From the IMG/VR virus record IMGVR_UViG_3300015374_000073, positions 1 to 22,280 of that record: a stretch of 22,280 bases of DNA; one strand, 5' to 3'. Under the pieces are notes generated by a model. It saw only the letters and a program-made list of their open reading frames with translations, made no database searches and was not told where the DNA came from. This document shows, one piece after another, positions 1 to 6,487 of the stretch. Each line of letters begins with the position of its first letter. Within the stretch, counting starts at the first letter, position 1. This stretch comes from a virus. The translations under genes were made by a program, and so were the position numbers.

Positions 1-468
1 ATTGTGACCGCTGCTGCGACCAACGCCTTCGCCGTCGGCGACGTCTACAACACGTCGGATGCGCTCCGCCCGCGGGACGCATCGCAGGCCTCCTGGGTCG
101 GCAACAAGAAGATCTTCAGCCTCCCCCGACGGTTCGACACCTCCGGCGGCAGCTCCTTCTGGGCCAACCTCGGCATGGGAGTCCCCAACCAGCTCCTCGG
201 CCAGCCCACCTACGAAGCCTCCTCCATGACCGGAGTTGTTACCACGGGCGCGAACATTCTGCTCGCCGGTAACTTCTCGGAATACTATATTGTGGATCGT
301 GTCGGCATGGCGGTAATGTATGATCCCATTGTGAAGGGGTCGAATGGTCGCCCGACTGGTCAAGGTGGATGGTTCGCTTTTTGGCGAGTTGGGGCCGACG
401 TGGTGGACGCCTCGGCGTTCCGATTGCTGCAGCTCAACACGGTTGCGGCCGCCACGGCACTCGCCTAG
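1..468 (+). CDS. Major capsid protein, HK97 fold (C-terminal part)
   Basis: This is the shell-forming protein of the head. The reading frame is open at base 1, so the gene begins outside the window and only about the last 155 residues are seen; the GTG at 4 is not taken as a true start. The visible part has the usual C-terminal layout of HK97-fold capsid proteins: a segment with MGVPNQLLGQPTYEA, followed by the beta segment NILLAGNFSEYYIVDRVGMAVM, interrupted here only in quoting, and a final hydrophobic strand ending in QLNTVAAATALA. It is followed by hairpins rather than directly by connector genes, which is not the usual order. Codons up to about base 230 end almost only in C or G, and then GTT, ATT, TAT, GAT and GGT become common to about 400, a possible recombination joint. 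The family call is by sequence style; without the N-terminus it is fairly sure but not complete. Confidence 0.85.
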   Translation: MVTAAATNAFAVGDVYNTSDALRPRDASQASWVGNKKIFSLPRRFDTSGGSSFWANLGMGVPNQLLGQPTYEASSMTGVVTTGANILLAGNFSEYYIVDRVGMAVMYDPIVKGSNGRPTGQGGWFAFWRVGADVVDASAFRLLQLNTVAAATALA

Positions 469-515
469 CAGGACCGTCTCGGGTTCGCGTTCTGGCGGCC
501 TGAGAAAGTAGTCAA

Positions 516-554
516 ATAGTCGGTGGCCCTGATTCGAGAAGGGCCACCGACTAT
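516..554 (+). terminator. Perfect 15-bp inverted repeat after the capsid gene
   Basis: Bases 516-530 (ATAGTCGGTGGCCCT) and 540-554 are exact reverse complements with a 9-base loop. It lies 48 bases after the capsid stop codon. There is no T-run after it, so it is either an actinobacterial-type terminator without a U-tract, a partial terminator, or an RNA-stabilising 3' end for the abundant capsid message. The structure is seen directly; the function is inferred. Confidence 0.6.
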
Positions 555-576
555 CCCACCGGAAACGGAGTCATGT

Positions 577-738
577 ATGTCGATGCCCGGTTCGATGGTG
601 CCTGCGACGGGTGAGACCCAGACGTCCGATGGCGGCGATATGGGTGCGCCGATGGATATGGGTGGGGCGTGTGAGCAGGCTGTGTCGGCTGCTGATGCGT
701 GTTGTAGGCAGAATGCGCCGGCCGCCGGCCTGGCGTAG
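577..738 (+). CDS. Small Met/Cys-rich protein of unknown function
   Basis: This frame encodes 53 residues if it starts at ATG 577, which has GGAG at 567-570 six bases upstream. An in-frame upstream start at 523 would lie inside the 516-554 hairpin and is less likely. The product is rich in Met (MSMPGSM, MGAPMDMGG) and has three Cys near the C-terminus (ACEQAV, ACCRQN); no membrane segment or known domain is seen. It sits alone between two hairpin blocks, just after the capsid gene, so it may be a small head accessory protein. Translation is supported by the ribosome binding site and position only. No function is recognised. Confidence 0.45.
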   Translation: MSMPGSMVPATGETQTSDGGDMGAPMDMGGACEQAVSAADACCRQNAPAAGLA

Positions 739-747
739 TTGATAGGC

Positions 748-808
748 ACCCTCCGGTAGCGCACCGGTGGGTAGGAACGCCCCGGGTCCCAGGTGCTCGG
801 GGCGTTCC
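748..808 (+). terminator. Two tandem hairpins before the sugar cassette
   Basis: The first hairpin pairs 748-757 with 763-772 (9 of 10 bp, 5-base loop). The second pairs 774-784 (GGAACGCCCCG) exactly with 798-808 (11 bp, 13-base loop). They start 10 bases after the stop of the small ORF and end 24 bases before the glycosyltransferase start. No T-run follows. A tandem terminator or read-through attenuator between capsid and cassette genes fits; the role is inferred. Confidence 0.55.
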
Positions 809-831
809 GCATACCTGGGAGAAAAATTTCT

Positions 832-1605
832 GTGAGAGATCCTTCTGAGAAGGTCGTGGTCGGCTACCTGTCGCCCGGCTTGGTGCACTCCGGTTTCGCG
901 GAGTCGATGCTGGACCTGCTGGTGTACGACATGGCGTTCCACAAGCGGATCGTCAACGGCGGCGGCCGGCTGTGCACGCAGGCCGGGGCGAACCTGTCCG
1001 GGCCGCGGAACGGGCTGATCCGCAAGTTCCTGGCCTACGGCAAGGCTGACTGGTTGTGGTTGGTGGACTCGGACATGGTGTTCCGGCCGGACACGGTGGA
1101 GCGCCTGCTGGAGCACGCTGATCCGGTGACGGCACCGATCGTGGGCGGTCTGTGTTTCGGGTTCGACGACAAGGCCAACGTGCAACCCACGCTGTTTGGC
1201 CTGGTGGGGGATGAGGACAGCCCGCAGGTCATCCGCTATCACGAGTGGCCCCCGGACTCCATGTTTGAGGTGGCGGCGACCGGGGCGGCGTGTCTGTTGA
1301 TTCACAAGTCGGCGTTGGAGCGGATCCGGGATGTGCAGCTGCCCCGCCGCAACGGCCGGCCGGGCTATAACGACGCGTTCCCGTGGTTCCAGGAGACCGA
1401 GCACGACGGCAACCCGGTGTCCGAGGACATCACGTTTTGTTGGCGGGCGATCCAGACCGGCTGTCGGGTGTGGGTGAACACCGCCGTGCAGATCGGCCAC
1501 ATCAAGGACCGCGAACTCACCATGGACGTCTACCTCGCCGAGCGCGGGCTACTCAACGACCCCACGTTCGGGGCCGCTTTCAAGGAGCAGGAGAGCATCG
1601 GATGA
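832..1605 (+). CDS. GT-A-type glycosyltransferase
   Basis: This protein of 257 residues probably transfers a sugar from a nucleotide-sugar donor in the host cytoplasm. It has the pattern of phage GT-A enzymes: an N-terminal strand (VVVGYLSPGLVHSGF), a GPRN segment before a helix, and a strand leading into a metal-binding D-x-D (D79-S80-D81 in WLWLVDSDMVFRPD). A later ATGAACLL and a histidine-bearing IGHIKDRE segment near the C-terminus fit the acceptor half. The GTG at 832 was chosen because GGGAG at 817-821 lies upstream at a good distance; the longer frame from 793 runs through a hairpin. It is the first gene of an overlapped cassette with a second transferase, a methyltransferase and an epimerase. 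Donor and acceptor cannot be told; a virion protein is a plausible acceptor. Confidence 0.85.
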   Translation: MRDPSEKVVVGYLSPGLVHSGFAESMLDLLVYDMAFHKRIVNGGGRLCTQAGANLSGPRNGLIRKFLAYGKADWLWLVDSDMVFRPDTVERLLEHADPVTAPIVGGLCFGFDDKANVQPTLFGLVGDEDSPQVIRYHEWPPDSMFEVAATGAACLLIHKSALERIRDVQLPRRNGRPGYNDAFPWFQETEHDGNPVSEDITFCWRAIQTGCRVWVNTAVQIGHIKDRELTMDVYLAERGLLNDPTFGAAFKEQESIG

Positions 1606-1805
1606 GCAAGGTTCGGGTTAACGGCGAGCACGGCTTCGTCGGTCACGATGGTGTGCCGGTGTTGTTGGCGGGCGGCGACGAGTATGACTCGGAGCATCCG
1701 TTGGTGCAGGCCCGTCCGGAGTTGTTTGATGAGGTTCCGGAGCCGGCGAAGCGTGCGGTGTTGGGGCGGCCGCGTAAGGATGCGGATGAGAGCCCGCGCC
1801 GATGA
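1602..1805 (+). CDS. Small conserved-type phage protein, unknown
   Basis: This gene encodes 67 residues. Its ATG overlaps the stop of the upstream glycosyltransferase by four bases (ATGA), which indicates translational coupling. The sequence has an N-terminal beta-like part (KVRVNGEHGFVGHDG, PVLLAGGDEYD), then the segment EHPLVQARPELFDE and a basic tail (GRPRKDADESPRR). Proteins with the pattern 'DEYDxxHPLVxARPELF' are common as unnamed small genes near capsid genes of actinobacterial phages, from memory. It may be a small head-associated protein; no function is assigned. Confidence 0.75.
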   Translation: MSKVRVNGEHGFVGHDGVPVLLAGGDEYDSEHPLVQARPELFDEVPEPAKRAVLGRPRKDADESPRR

Positions 1806-1993
1806 ACACTCCGGATTACGGCCAGGTCGCCTACGAGGCGTACGTCGTCTCGGTGGGTGGTCGCTCGGTGAAGGGTGATCCGCTCCCTGCCTGGGCTGAC
1901 CAGTCCAAGCGAATCCAGGGTGCTTGGATCGCGGCGGCGGATGCGGTCCTGCAGGCCAAGCCTCCGGTCAACCCGCTAGGCACGGATGGCTGA
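1802..1993 (+). CDS. Small phage protein of unknown function
   Basis: This gene encodes 63 residues and starts with a four-base ATGA overlap with the upstream gene. It looks like a short helical protein: YGQVAYEAYVVSVGG, then GDPLPAWADQ and GAWIAAADAVL. Short proteins with a Trp in a final 'AWxAAAxAV' helix are frequent in phage genomes and are usually left unnamed. Its place within the cassette suggests co-translation with its neighbours rather than a shared function. Confidence 0.7.
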   Translation: MNTPDYGQVAYEAYVVSVGGRSVKGDPLPAWADQSKRIQGAWIAAADAVLQAKPPVNPLGTDG

Positions 1994-2201
1994 CGTGATT
2001 ACGGAGTCGCATGGCGTTCTTCGGGTTGAAGCGCCAGTGTCAAATTACGTTATCGAGCCCCATCGGTTTGCGCTCGGCCTGACCAAGGTCGAGATGGTCG
2101 ACGACCACCTGGCCCGGTTGATCGTGGACGGGAGGCATTGCAGCCCTGATGCCGACGCGCTGCTCGATGCGCGGGTCGCATTCGCGGTCTCGGATGCCTG
2201 A
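1986..2201 (+). CDS. Small protein of unknown function
   Basis: This gene encodes 71 residues. The ATG at 1986 overlaps the previous gene by eight bases (ATGGCTGA). The protein looks beta-rich in its first half (VLRVEAPVSNYVIEPHRFALGL, quoted only in outline), with VEMVDDHLARLIVDGRHC after it, then a short helix (ADALLDARVAFAV). No domain is recognised. Base use is a little less GC-strict than in the neighbours. Support comes from tight coupling on both sides. Confidence 0.65.
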   Translation: MADVITESHGVLRVEAPVSNYVIEPHRFALGLTKVEMVDDHLARLIVDGRHCSPDADALLDARVAFAVSDA

Positions 2202-2883
2202 TCTGGTTGTGGTCGTCCCGTCTCGGGAACGGCCGGGGCAGGCTCATGCGCTGGCGGCGGCGTTTGAGGCGACGTGCACGGCGGACACGCATGTGGTGTT
2301 CGCGGTGGATGACAACGATCCGACGAGGGCTGAGTATCCGGCCTGGACCGGGTTGTACAGGACTCAGGTCTTTCCGTCGCGGAACATGGGCGAGGCGCTG
2401 CGCTGCGCCGTCGATGTCGTGATCGCGGGGGATGCGTTCGCGGCGGGGTTTATGGGTGACGACCACATGCCGCGCACGGTCGGCTGGGATCAGGCATACC
2501 TCGATGCGCTGCACGAGCTCGGTACCGGGATCGTGTACGGGGATGACTTGCTGCAGGGCCGGGCGCTGCCGACGCAGTGCGCGATGACGTCGGACATCAT
2601 CCGGGGGTTGGGGTATATGGCGCCGACGTCGTTGGTGCACATGTATTTCGACAACTTTTGGGCGTCGCTCGGTCGCAAGGCTGGATGTATCCGGTATTTG
2701 CCGGATGTGGTGGTGGAGCACCGGCATCCGGTGGCGGGTAAGGCGGCGGTGGATGCCGGGTATGAGCGGGTGAACTCGCAGGCGATGCTGTCGCGGGATG
2801 AGGCCGCGTTCCTGGCGTATCTGGAGTCGGATTTCGACGCGGATGTGGCGAAGGTTCGGGCATTGCGGGGTGCCCATGTCTGA
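2194..2883 (+). CDS. GT-A-like glycosyltransferase (second)
   Basis: This protein of 229 residues is a likely second sugar transferase. The start is ATG 2194, overlapping the upstream stop by eight bases (ATGCCTGA); the longer frame from 2149 is an unsupported extension. The N-terminus reads as a GT-A nucleotide-binding strand (PDLVVVVPSRERPGQ). There are two acidic clusters, D39-D40-N41-D42 in VVFAVDDNDP and D89-D90-H91 in FMGDDHMPR; the second stands where the metal-binding DxD would be. Later come GTGIVYGDDLLQGRALPT and a conserved-looking HRHP segment. It overlaps the methyltransferase gene downstream. Transferase fold is fairly sure; substrate is unknown. Confidence 0.75.
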   Translation: MPDLVVVVPSRERPGQAHALAAAFEATCTADTHVVFAVDDNDPTRAEYPAWTGLYRTQVFPSRNMGEALRCAVDVVIAGDAFAAGFMGDDHMPRTVGWDQAYLDALHELGTGIVYGDDLLQGRALPTQCAMTSDIIRGLGYMAPTSLVHMYFDNFWASLGRKAGCIRYLPDVVVEHRHPVAGKAAVDAGYERVNSQAMLSRDEAAFLAYLESDFDADVAKVRALRGAHV

Positions 2884-3439
2884 CCGGGTCCGGCTGCGTC
2901 CCGCCTACTCGCCCGACGAGCTCGCCAGGATTTACGCGACCCCGCACGATCACACCCAGTGGCAGGACCATCTGGCGCGGGTGGTGATGACCGCCCAGTT
3001 CGTGCGTTCGGCGGCGGGGGCGATTCGCGGGGATGCTGCGGACTTGTCGTGTGGTGACGGCGCGATCCTGAAGTCTGTTGATGTTGAGGGTGTCCGCCTG
3101 TTCGGCGACTACGCCCCCGGCCACGAGTTCACGGGCCCGATCGAGGAGACGATCGACCAGATCCCCGGCGTGGACCTGTTTGTGTGCACGGAGACGTTGG
3201 AGCATCTCGACGACCCCGATCTGGTGTTGAAGCAGATCCGGGGCAAGGCCCGGTTCCTGGCGTTGTCGACCCCGATCGGGGCGTGGGGCGACACCAACCC
3301 CGAGCACTACCACGCGTGGTCGCGGGCGGGTGTGGAAGACATTTTGAACGCGACCGGATTCAGCCCGCACGCGTTCATGGAGTTGGACTACCGCCCGGCG
3401 GGTGGGGCTTACAGCTACGGGTGCTGGGTGGCCCGGTGA
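2876..3439 (+). CDS. Class I SAM-dependent methyltransferase
   Basis: This protein of 187 residues probably methylates a small molecule or sugar using S-adenosylmethionine. Motif I is seen as D56-L-S-C-G60-D-G62, a variant of the usual DxGxGxG. The post-motif acidic segment VDLFVCTETLEHLDDPDLVL starts at residue 99 and matches the Methyltransf-11/23 style, ending in an EH pair. The strand ARFLALSTPIG and the final GGAYSYGCWVAR fit the last beta strands. The start at ATG 2876 overlaps the upstream gene by eight bases (ATGTCTGA). Between a glycosyltransferase and a sugar epimerase, an O-methyl sugar is a reasonable product. A DNA or protein substrate is less likely because no target-recognition domain is seen. 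Confidence 0.8.
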   Translation: MSDRVRLRPAYSPDELARIYATPHDHTQWQDHLARVVMTAQFVRSAAGAIRGDAADLSCGDGAILKSVDVEGVRLFGDYAPGHEFTGPIEETIDQIPGVDLFVCTETLEHLDDPDLVLKQIRGKARFLALSTPIGAWGDTNPEHYHAWSRAGVEDILNATGFSPHAFMELDYRPAGGAYSYGCWVAR

Positions 3440-4335
3440 AGGCGCTGGTCACGGGGAGCGAAGGCTTCGTCGGCCGGCACATGGTCACGGAGCTGTACCG
3501 GCGCGGGTACCGGGTTGAGCAGTGCGACCTGAAAACCGGTGACGACCTTGTCGACGTGTGCAGGTCGTCGCTGAAGACGGTGTACGACCTGGTGGTTCAT
3601 TGCGCGTTCCACGTCGGGGGTCGGGCAGCGATCGACGGCGAGCCCAGACTGTTGGCGCGTAACCTGCAGTTGGACTCGGCCCTGTTCGACTGGGCAACAA
3701 CCACTGGGCAGGGCCGGGTCCTTTACTTTTCGTCGTCGGCGGCGTACCCGGTGCATCTGCAGGTGTCGCCGCTGCTTGGTGAGGATCTTGTCGAGACCGA
3801 CATCGATCTGGACGACGTTGAGCAGCCTGATGCCCGGTATGGGTGGGCGAAGCTGTGCGGCGAGCAGTTGGCGCGGGCGGCTCGTGAGTCTGGGCTTCCG
3901 GTGACGGTGGTCAGGCCATTCAGCGGGTACGGCGAGGACCAGAGCAGTGATTATCCGTTTCCGTCGATCGTGGAGCGTGCCCGCGCCCGCATGGATCCGT
4001 TCCCGGTTTGGGGTCCGGGGACGCAGGTCCGGGACTGGGTCCACACCGACGACGTGGTTGAGGGTGCGCTCGCGGTGGCCGAGTCCGGCACCGACGAGCC
4101 GGTCAATCTGTGCACCGGGGTGGGTACGTCGATGTTGGAGCTCGCGCAGCTGTGTTGCGAGCAGGTCGGTTACACGCCGGTGTTTGAGCCGCGGCCGGAT
4201 AAGCCGACTGGTGTCGGCTACAGGGTGGGGGATCCGGGCCGGTTTCACCGGTGGACGGGTCTGACCCCCCGGGTGACGCTCGAAGAGGGCGTGCGGCGGG
4301 CGTTGGCGGCGGCGCCGTCTCCGCAGCCTGTGTGA
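3436..4335 (+). CDS. NAD-dependent sugar epimerase/dehydratase (extended SDR)
   Basis: This protein of 299 residues is an extended short-chain dehydrogenase/reductase that likely alters a nucleotide sugar in the cytoplasm. The Rossmann motif TG7-SE-G10-FV-G13 is at the N-terminus; FSSSAAYP (residues 98-105) gives the catalytic Ser region, and Y135-GWA-K139 is the YxxxK pair. VVRPFSGYG and RDWVHTDDVVEG are the usual substrate-side segments of this family. The GTG at 3436 shares four bases with the upstream stop (GTGA); the longer frame from 3184 is rejected because it covers the methyltransferase. It ends the overlapped cassette and may supply the donor sugar for the two transferases. The exact reaction (epimerase, dehydratase or reductase) cannot be read from sequence. 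Confidence 0.88.
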   Translation: MKALVTGSEGFVGRHMVTELYRRGYRVEQCDLKTGDDLVDVCRSSLKTVYDLVVHCAFHVGGRAAIDGEPRLLARNLQLDSALFDWATTTGQGRVLYFSSSAAYPVHLQVSPLLGEDLVETDIDLDDVEQPDARYGWAKLCGEQLARAARESGLPVTVVRPFSGYGEDQSSDYPFPSIVERARARMDPFPVWGPGTQVRDWVHTDDVVEGALAVAESGTDEPVNLCTGVGTSMLELAQLCCEQVGYTPVFEPRPDKPTGVGYRVGDPGRFHRWTGLTPRVTLEEGVRRALAAAPSPQPV

Positions 4336-4362
4336 TCCAGTACTTCTCCCGAGGGGAATCCC

Positions 4363-4662
4363 ATGTCTGAAAACACCCCGACGAGGACCTCTGTGGCGGC
4401 GTCCGCCACGGTGGTCAATCTGTTTGCGGCGGTCGGGGTGGGTGCGACCAGCGGCGGCAACGCGGTCAACCGGATCGTGTTCAACGACTCCACAGCCACC
4501 CTGTACCTGGGGTATGGGGCTGCGACGACCACGACCGACTTCAGTTACAAGATCGACCCGGCTGGTACCTGGGAAGCTCCTGCCCCGGTGTTTGACGGGT
4601 TGATCACCGGGATTTGGTCGTCGGCGACGGGTTCGGCCCGCTGCACCGAGGTCACCGTCTAA
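4363..4662 (+). CDS. Small beta-rich virion protein, possible decoration protein
   Basis: This protein of 99 residues has a clear binding site (GAGGGGAA) before ATG 4363. It is rich in Ser, Thr and Ala (TSVAASATVVNLFAA), followed by IVFNDSTATLYLGYG, a Thr run (TTTTDF), and the end ITGIWSSATGSARCTEVTV. Small phage proteins with 'NDSTAxLYxxxG' and 'GIWxSATGxARxTE' are common in phage structural regions, from memory, usually without a set function. Standing alone between the cassette and the connector gene it could decorate the head. Its many Ser/Thr residues would suit O-glycosylation by the upstream enzymes, but this is inference. Confidence 0.7.
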   Translation: MSENTPTRTSVAASATVVNLFAAVGVGATSGGNAVNRIVFNDSTATLYLGYGAATTTTDFSYKIDPAGTWEAPAPVFDGLITGIWSSATGSARCTEVTV

Positions 4663-4669
4663 CGCACGA

Positions 4670-4709
4670 CGCCCCCGAGTAGAGAGCCTGAGGCTCTAAC
4701 CCGGGGGCG
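4670..4709 (+). terminator. Nested two-part hairpin after the small virion gene
   Basis: The outer stem pairs CGCCCCCG at 4670-4677 with CGGGGGCG at 4702-4709 (8 bp). Inside it, AGAGCC at 4683-4688 pairs with GGCTCT at 4692-4697 around a TGA loop. The block begins 8 bases after the stop codon at 4662. No T-run follows. Terminator or mRNA 3' stabiliser are both possible. Confidence 0.55.
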
Positions 4710-4767
4710 AAGGCGGACAGGATTCCCCGGCGTCCCGGGCCCTCCCGTGTCTTCACGTTAGCACCGT

Positions 4768-4803
4768 TCACGCCCCTTCTAGTCCGTGATGAGAGGGGCG
4801 TGA
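4768..4803 (+). promoter_or_regulatory. Inverted repeat covering the start of the connector gene
   Basis: TCACGCCCCT at 4768-4777 is the exact reverse complement of AGGGGCGTGA at 4794-4803, with a 16-base loop. The 3' arm contains part of the purine-rich binding site (GAGAGG from 4791) and the GTG at 4800. Folding of this RNA would hide the translation start, so it could lower or time connector synthesis. The pairing is seen; the regulatory role is inferred. Confidence 0.45.
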
Positions 4804-5171
4804 TCGGTGTGCCCTGGCCACCCCAGTTGGAGGACCTGAAGGCCGAGTTGCGGATCGATGCGGCCGATACCGCTGACGACGCCAACCTGCAGGTCGCGCT
4901 CGACGCCGCGGTGGAGTACGCCGAGGAGAAGCGGGCGGGGGATTTCAACTTCTCCGGCGCCACCACCGGCGACGAAGCGTTGCTCCCGCCGCCGTCCCGG
5001 AAGATTCATATGGGGACGCTCAGGTTGGCGGTGCGGGAGCACACGTTGCGCCGCTCCCCCGACGGGATGATCGACAACGGGGAGTTTGGTCGGGTCGCGG
5101 TCCCGCGCGGCATGGCCGACATCGAACTCCTGCTCGGTATCGGCGCCTACCGGAAACCGATCGTGCTGTGA
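4800..5171 (+). CDS. Head-tail connector, gp6-like adaptor
   Basis: This protein of 123 residues is expected to form a ring under the portal that joins head and tail. It shows the usual shape of the family: a helical start (PQLEDLKAELRI, then DDANLQVALDAAVEYAEEK), a short central part, a long helix (SRKIHMGTLRLAVREHTLRRS), and an end with DIELLLGIGAYRKP. GTG 4800 is chosen as the first in-frame start, but its spacing to GAGAGG is short (3 bases); GTG 4809, 12 bases from the same site, is an alternative. An inverted repeat covers this start. It overlaps the next gene by four bases. The call rests on fold pattern and gene order. Confidence 0.75.
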   Translation: MIGVPWPPQLEDLKAELRIDAADTADDANLQVALDAAVEYAEEKRAGDFNFSGATTGDEALLPPPSRKIHMGTLRLAVREHTLRRSPDGMIDNGEFGRVAVPRGMADIELLLGIGAYRKPIVL

Positions 5172-5518
5172 GCGCCGCCGCCGCGTTCAACTCGCTGGTA
5201 GAGACCTTGCGCACCACGAAGATCCGGGTGGAAGCGGACATCGGCCAGACGATTGTCAGCCCCCCCGCTCTGGTGGTTGCACCGCCGGAGCTGACCTACG
5301 ACGTGTACAGCCCGGAACCGTCCGAGGCCCAGTTTGAGGTCGCTTTGGTGGCCGCTCAGGACGAGCGGGCAGTGGAGCGGTTGTTCGCGCTGCTCCCCGC
5401 TGTGCAGCAGGCCGTACACGACTCCGACGACGCCGCCCTGACGGCGGCGAAGCCGGGCCATTGGGGGTCGTCCCCCTCGCTCCCCTGTTACCTACTCACG
5501 ATCGAGGTCGCGATCTAG
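5168..5518 (+). CDS. Tail terminator / tail completion protein (likely)
   Basis: This protein of 116 residues starts at a GTGA overlap with the connector gene. Its pattern is that of small tail-terminator proteins, which form the ring closing the head-proximal end of the tail tube: an N-terminal helix (AFNSLVETLRTT), a strand with a Pro pair (PPALVVAPPELTYDVYSP), a strand FEVALVAA, a helix (ERAVERLFALLPAVQQAV) and the end LPCYLLTIEVAI. It directly precedes the tail tube gene, the usual place for this role. A head-completion 'stopper' is the main alternative, since no other stopper candidate is seen here. Confidence 0.55.
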   Translation: MSAAAAFNSLVETLRTTKIRVEADIGQTIVSPPALVVAPPELTYDVYSPEPSEAQFEVALVAAQDERAVERLFALLPAVQQAVHDSDDAALTAAKPGHWGSSPSLPCYLLTIEVAI

Positions 5519-5956
5519 ATGGCCGCTCCCAAGGCACGCAAGCTCAAGACGATCACGTTCACGCTCGGCGGCACGAGTTTCGAGTCGCAGCTGAAGTCGT
5601 GGACGCTCACCAACAACACCAAGGTCGGTGACACCACGTTCACCTTCGGTGGCAACCCCGACGACCCGACTCTGCCGGGCGCGATCGTGGAGGACACCGA
5701 CCCGGACTGGTCGCTGGACCTCACGTTCCTCGCCGATTGGGCCAGTGGCGGGATTTCGGACTACCTGACGGTGCATGACACCGAAACCGCGGCGTTCGTG
5801 CTGGACCACCTGCCGAATCAGGTGGGGGAGCACGTGCGCTGGGTGGGCTCGGTGAAGCTTGCGGCCCCGAACGTCGGTGGCGACGCGAACGCCACCGAGG
5901 AAACCCAGGTCACTCTCAAGATCGTCGGGTCCCCCGTCTATTCCAGGATTGGTTAA
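5519..5956 (+). CDS. Major tail (tube) protein
   Basis: This protein of 145 residues likely builds the tail tube. It begins directly after the upstream TAG, so the two genes abut. The sequence is beta-rich with tube-protein traits: ITFTLGGTSFESQLKSWTL near the N-terminus, TTFTFGGNPD, then the WSLDLTFLADW strand, and the final TEETQVTLKIVG strand. Length and place (after the terminator-like gene, two genes before the chaperones) fit. The next gene is also a beta-rich structural protein, so which one forms the tube cannot be proved by sequence alone; this one is favoured. Confidence 0.7.
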   Translation: MAAPKARKLKTITFTLGGTSFESQLKSWTLTNNTKVGDTTFTFGGNPDDPTLPGAIVEDTDPDWSLDLTFLADWASGGISDYLTVHDTETAAFVLDHLPNQVGEHVRWVGSVKLAAPNVGGDANATEETQVTLKIVGSPVYSRIG

Positions 5957-5971
5957 AGGAGTTTCTGAATC

Positions 5972-6487
5972 ATGGCTGTCACCGCAAATCTCACGGTGTC
6001 CGCGTCGGGGTCCCAGACGGGCTCGACGATTGTCGGCGGCGCACCGACCTACCCGTTTTCTACGTCGGCGTCCGCCGCCTACAGCTCCGGGACCGGGGCG
6101 GGTCAGGTGGATCGGGTTTACACCGCCACCCGGACGCTGTCCGCGTCCGCCACGGAGGATCTGGATCTCGCCGGGTCGTTGACCGACGCGCTCGGGAACA
6201 CGGCGATTGCGTTCGCCCGGATCAAGTCGATTCTCGTGTCCGCCGCCGCCGCGAACACGAACAACGTGCAGGTCACCAGGCCCGCTTCCAACGGTGTGCC
6301 GTGGCTGATGGCGGCGGGTGACGGGATCGCGTTGCGCCCCGGTGCCGCGGTGGCGTGGCTGTCGGGTGCGGCGGATGCGTCCGGTGTGGTGGTTACCGCC
6401 GGCACCGGCGACTTGATCACGGTGACCAACTCGGCGGGCACGACCAGCGTCACCTACACGATCGTCATCACCGGCTGCTCGGCGTAA
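5972..6487 (+). CDS. Ser/Thr/Ala-rich structural protein, possible second tail or decoration protein
   Basis: This protein of 171 residues has a strong binding site (AAAGGAG at 5955-5961) ten bases before ATG 5972, which suggests high expression. It is poor in charged residues and rich in Ser, Thr, Ala and Gly (NLTVSASGSQTGSTIVGG). The centre has DLDLAGSLTDALGN, FARIKSILVSAA and NTNNVQVTR, and the end reads TNSAGTTSVTYTIVITG, a beta-sandwich-like pattern seen in unnamed phage virion proteins. Lying between the tube gene and the chaperones it may coat the tail or serve as a second tube protein. It is another plausible target for glycosylation. Confidence 0.6.
   Translation: MAVTANLTVSASGSQTGSTIVGGAPTYPFSTSASAAYSSGTGAGQVDRVYTATRTLSASATEDLDLAGSLTDALGNTAIAFARIKSILVSAAAANTNNVQVTRPASNGVPWLMAAGDGIALRPGAAVAWLSGAADASGVVVTAGTGDLITVTNSAGTTSVTYTIVITGCSA

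Noticed and set aside
571-1500. A 309-codon minus-strand open frame opposite the first glycosyltransferase
   Set aside because: It is His/Arg-rich, crosses the hairpin block, and mirrors codons of the plus-strand gene with its DxD motif.
3184-3435. N-terminal extension of the epimerase gene to 3184
   Set aside because: The added 84 codons are low-complexity and read across the methyltransferase gene; the GTG at 3436 directly precedes the Rossmann motif.
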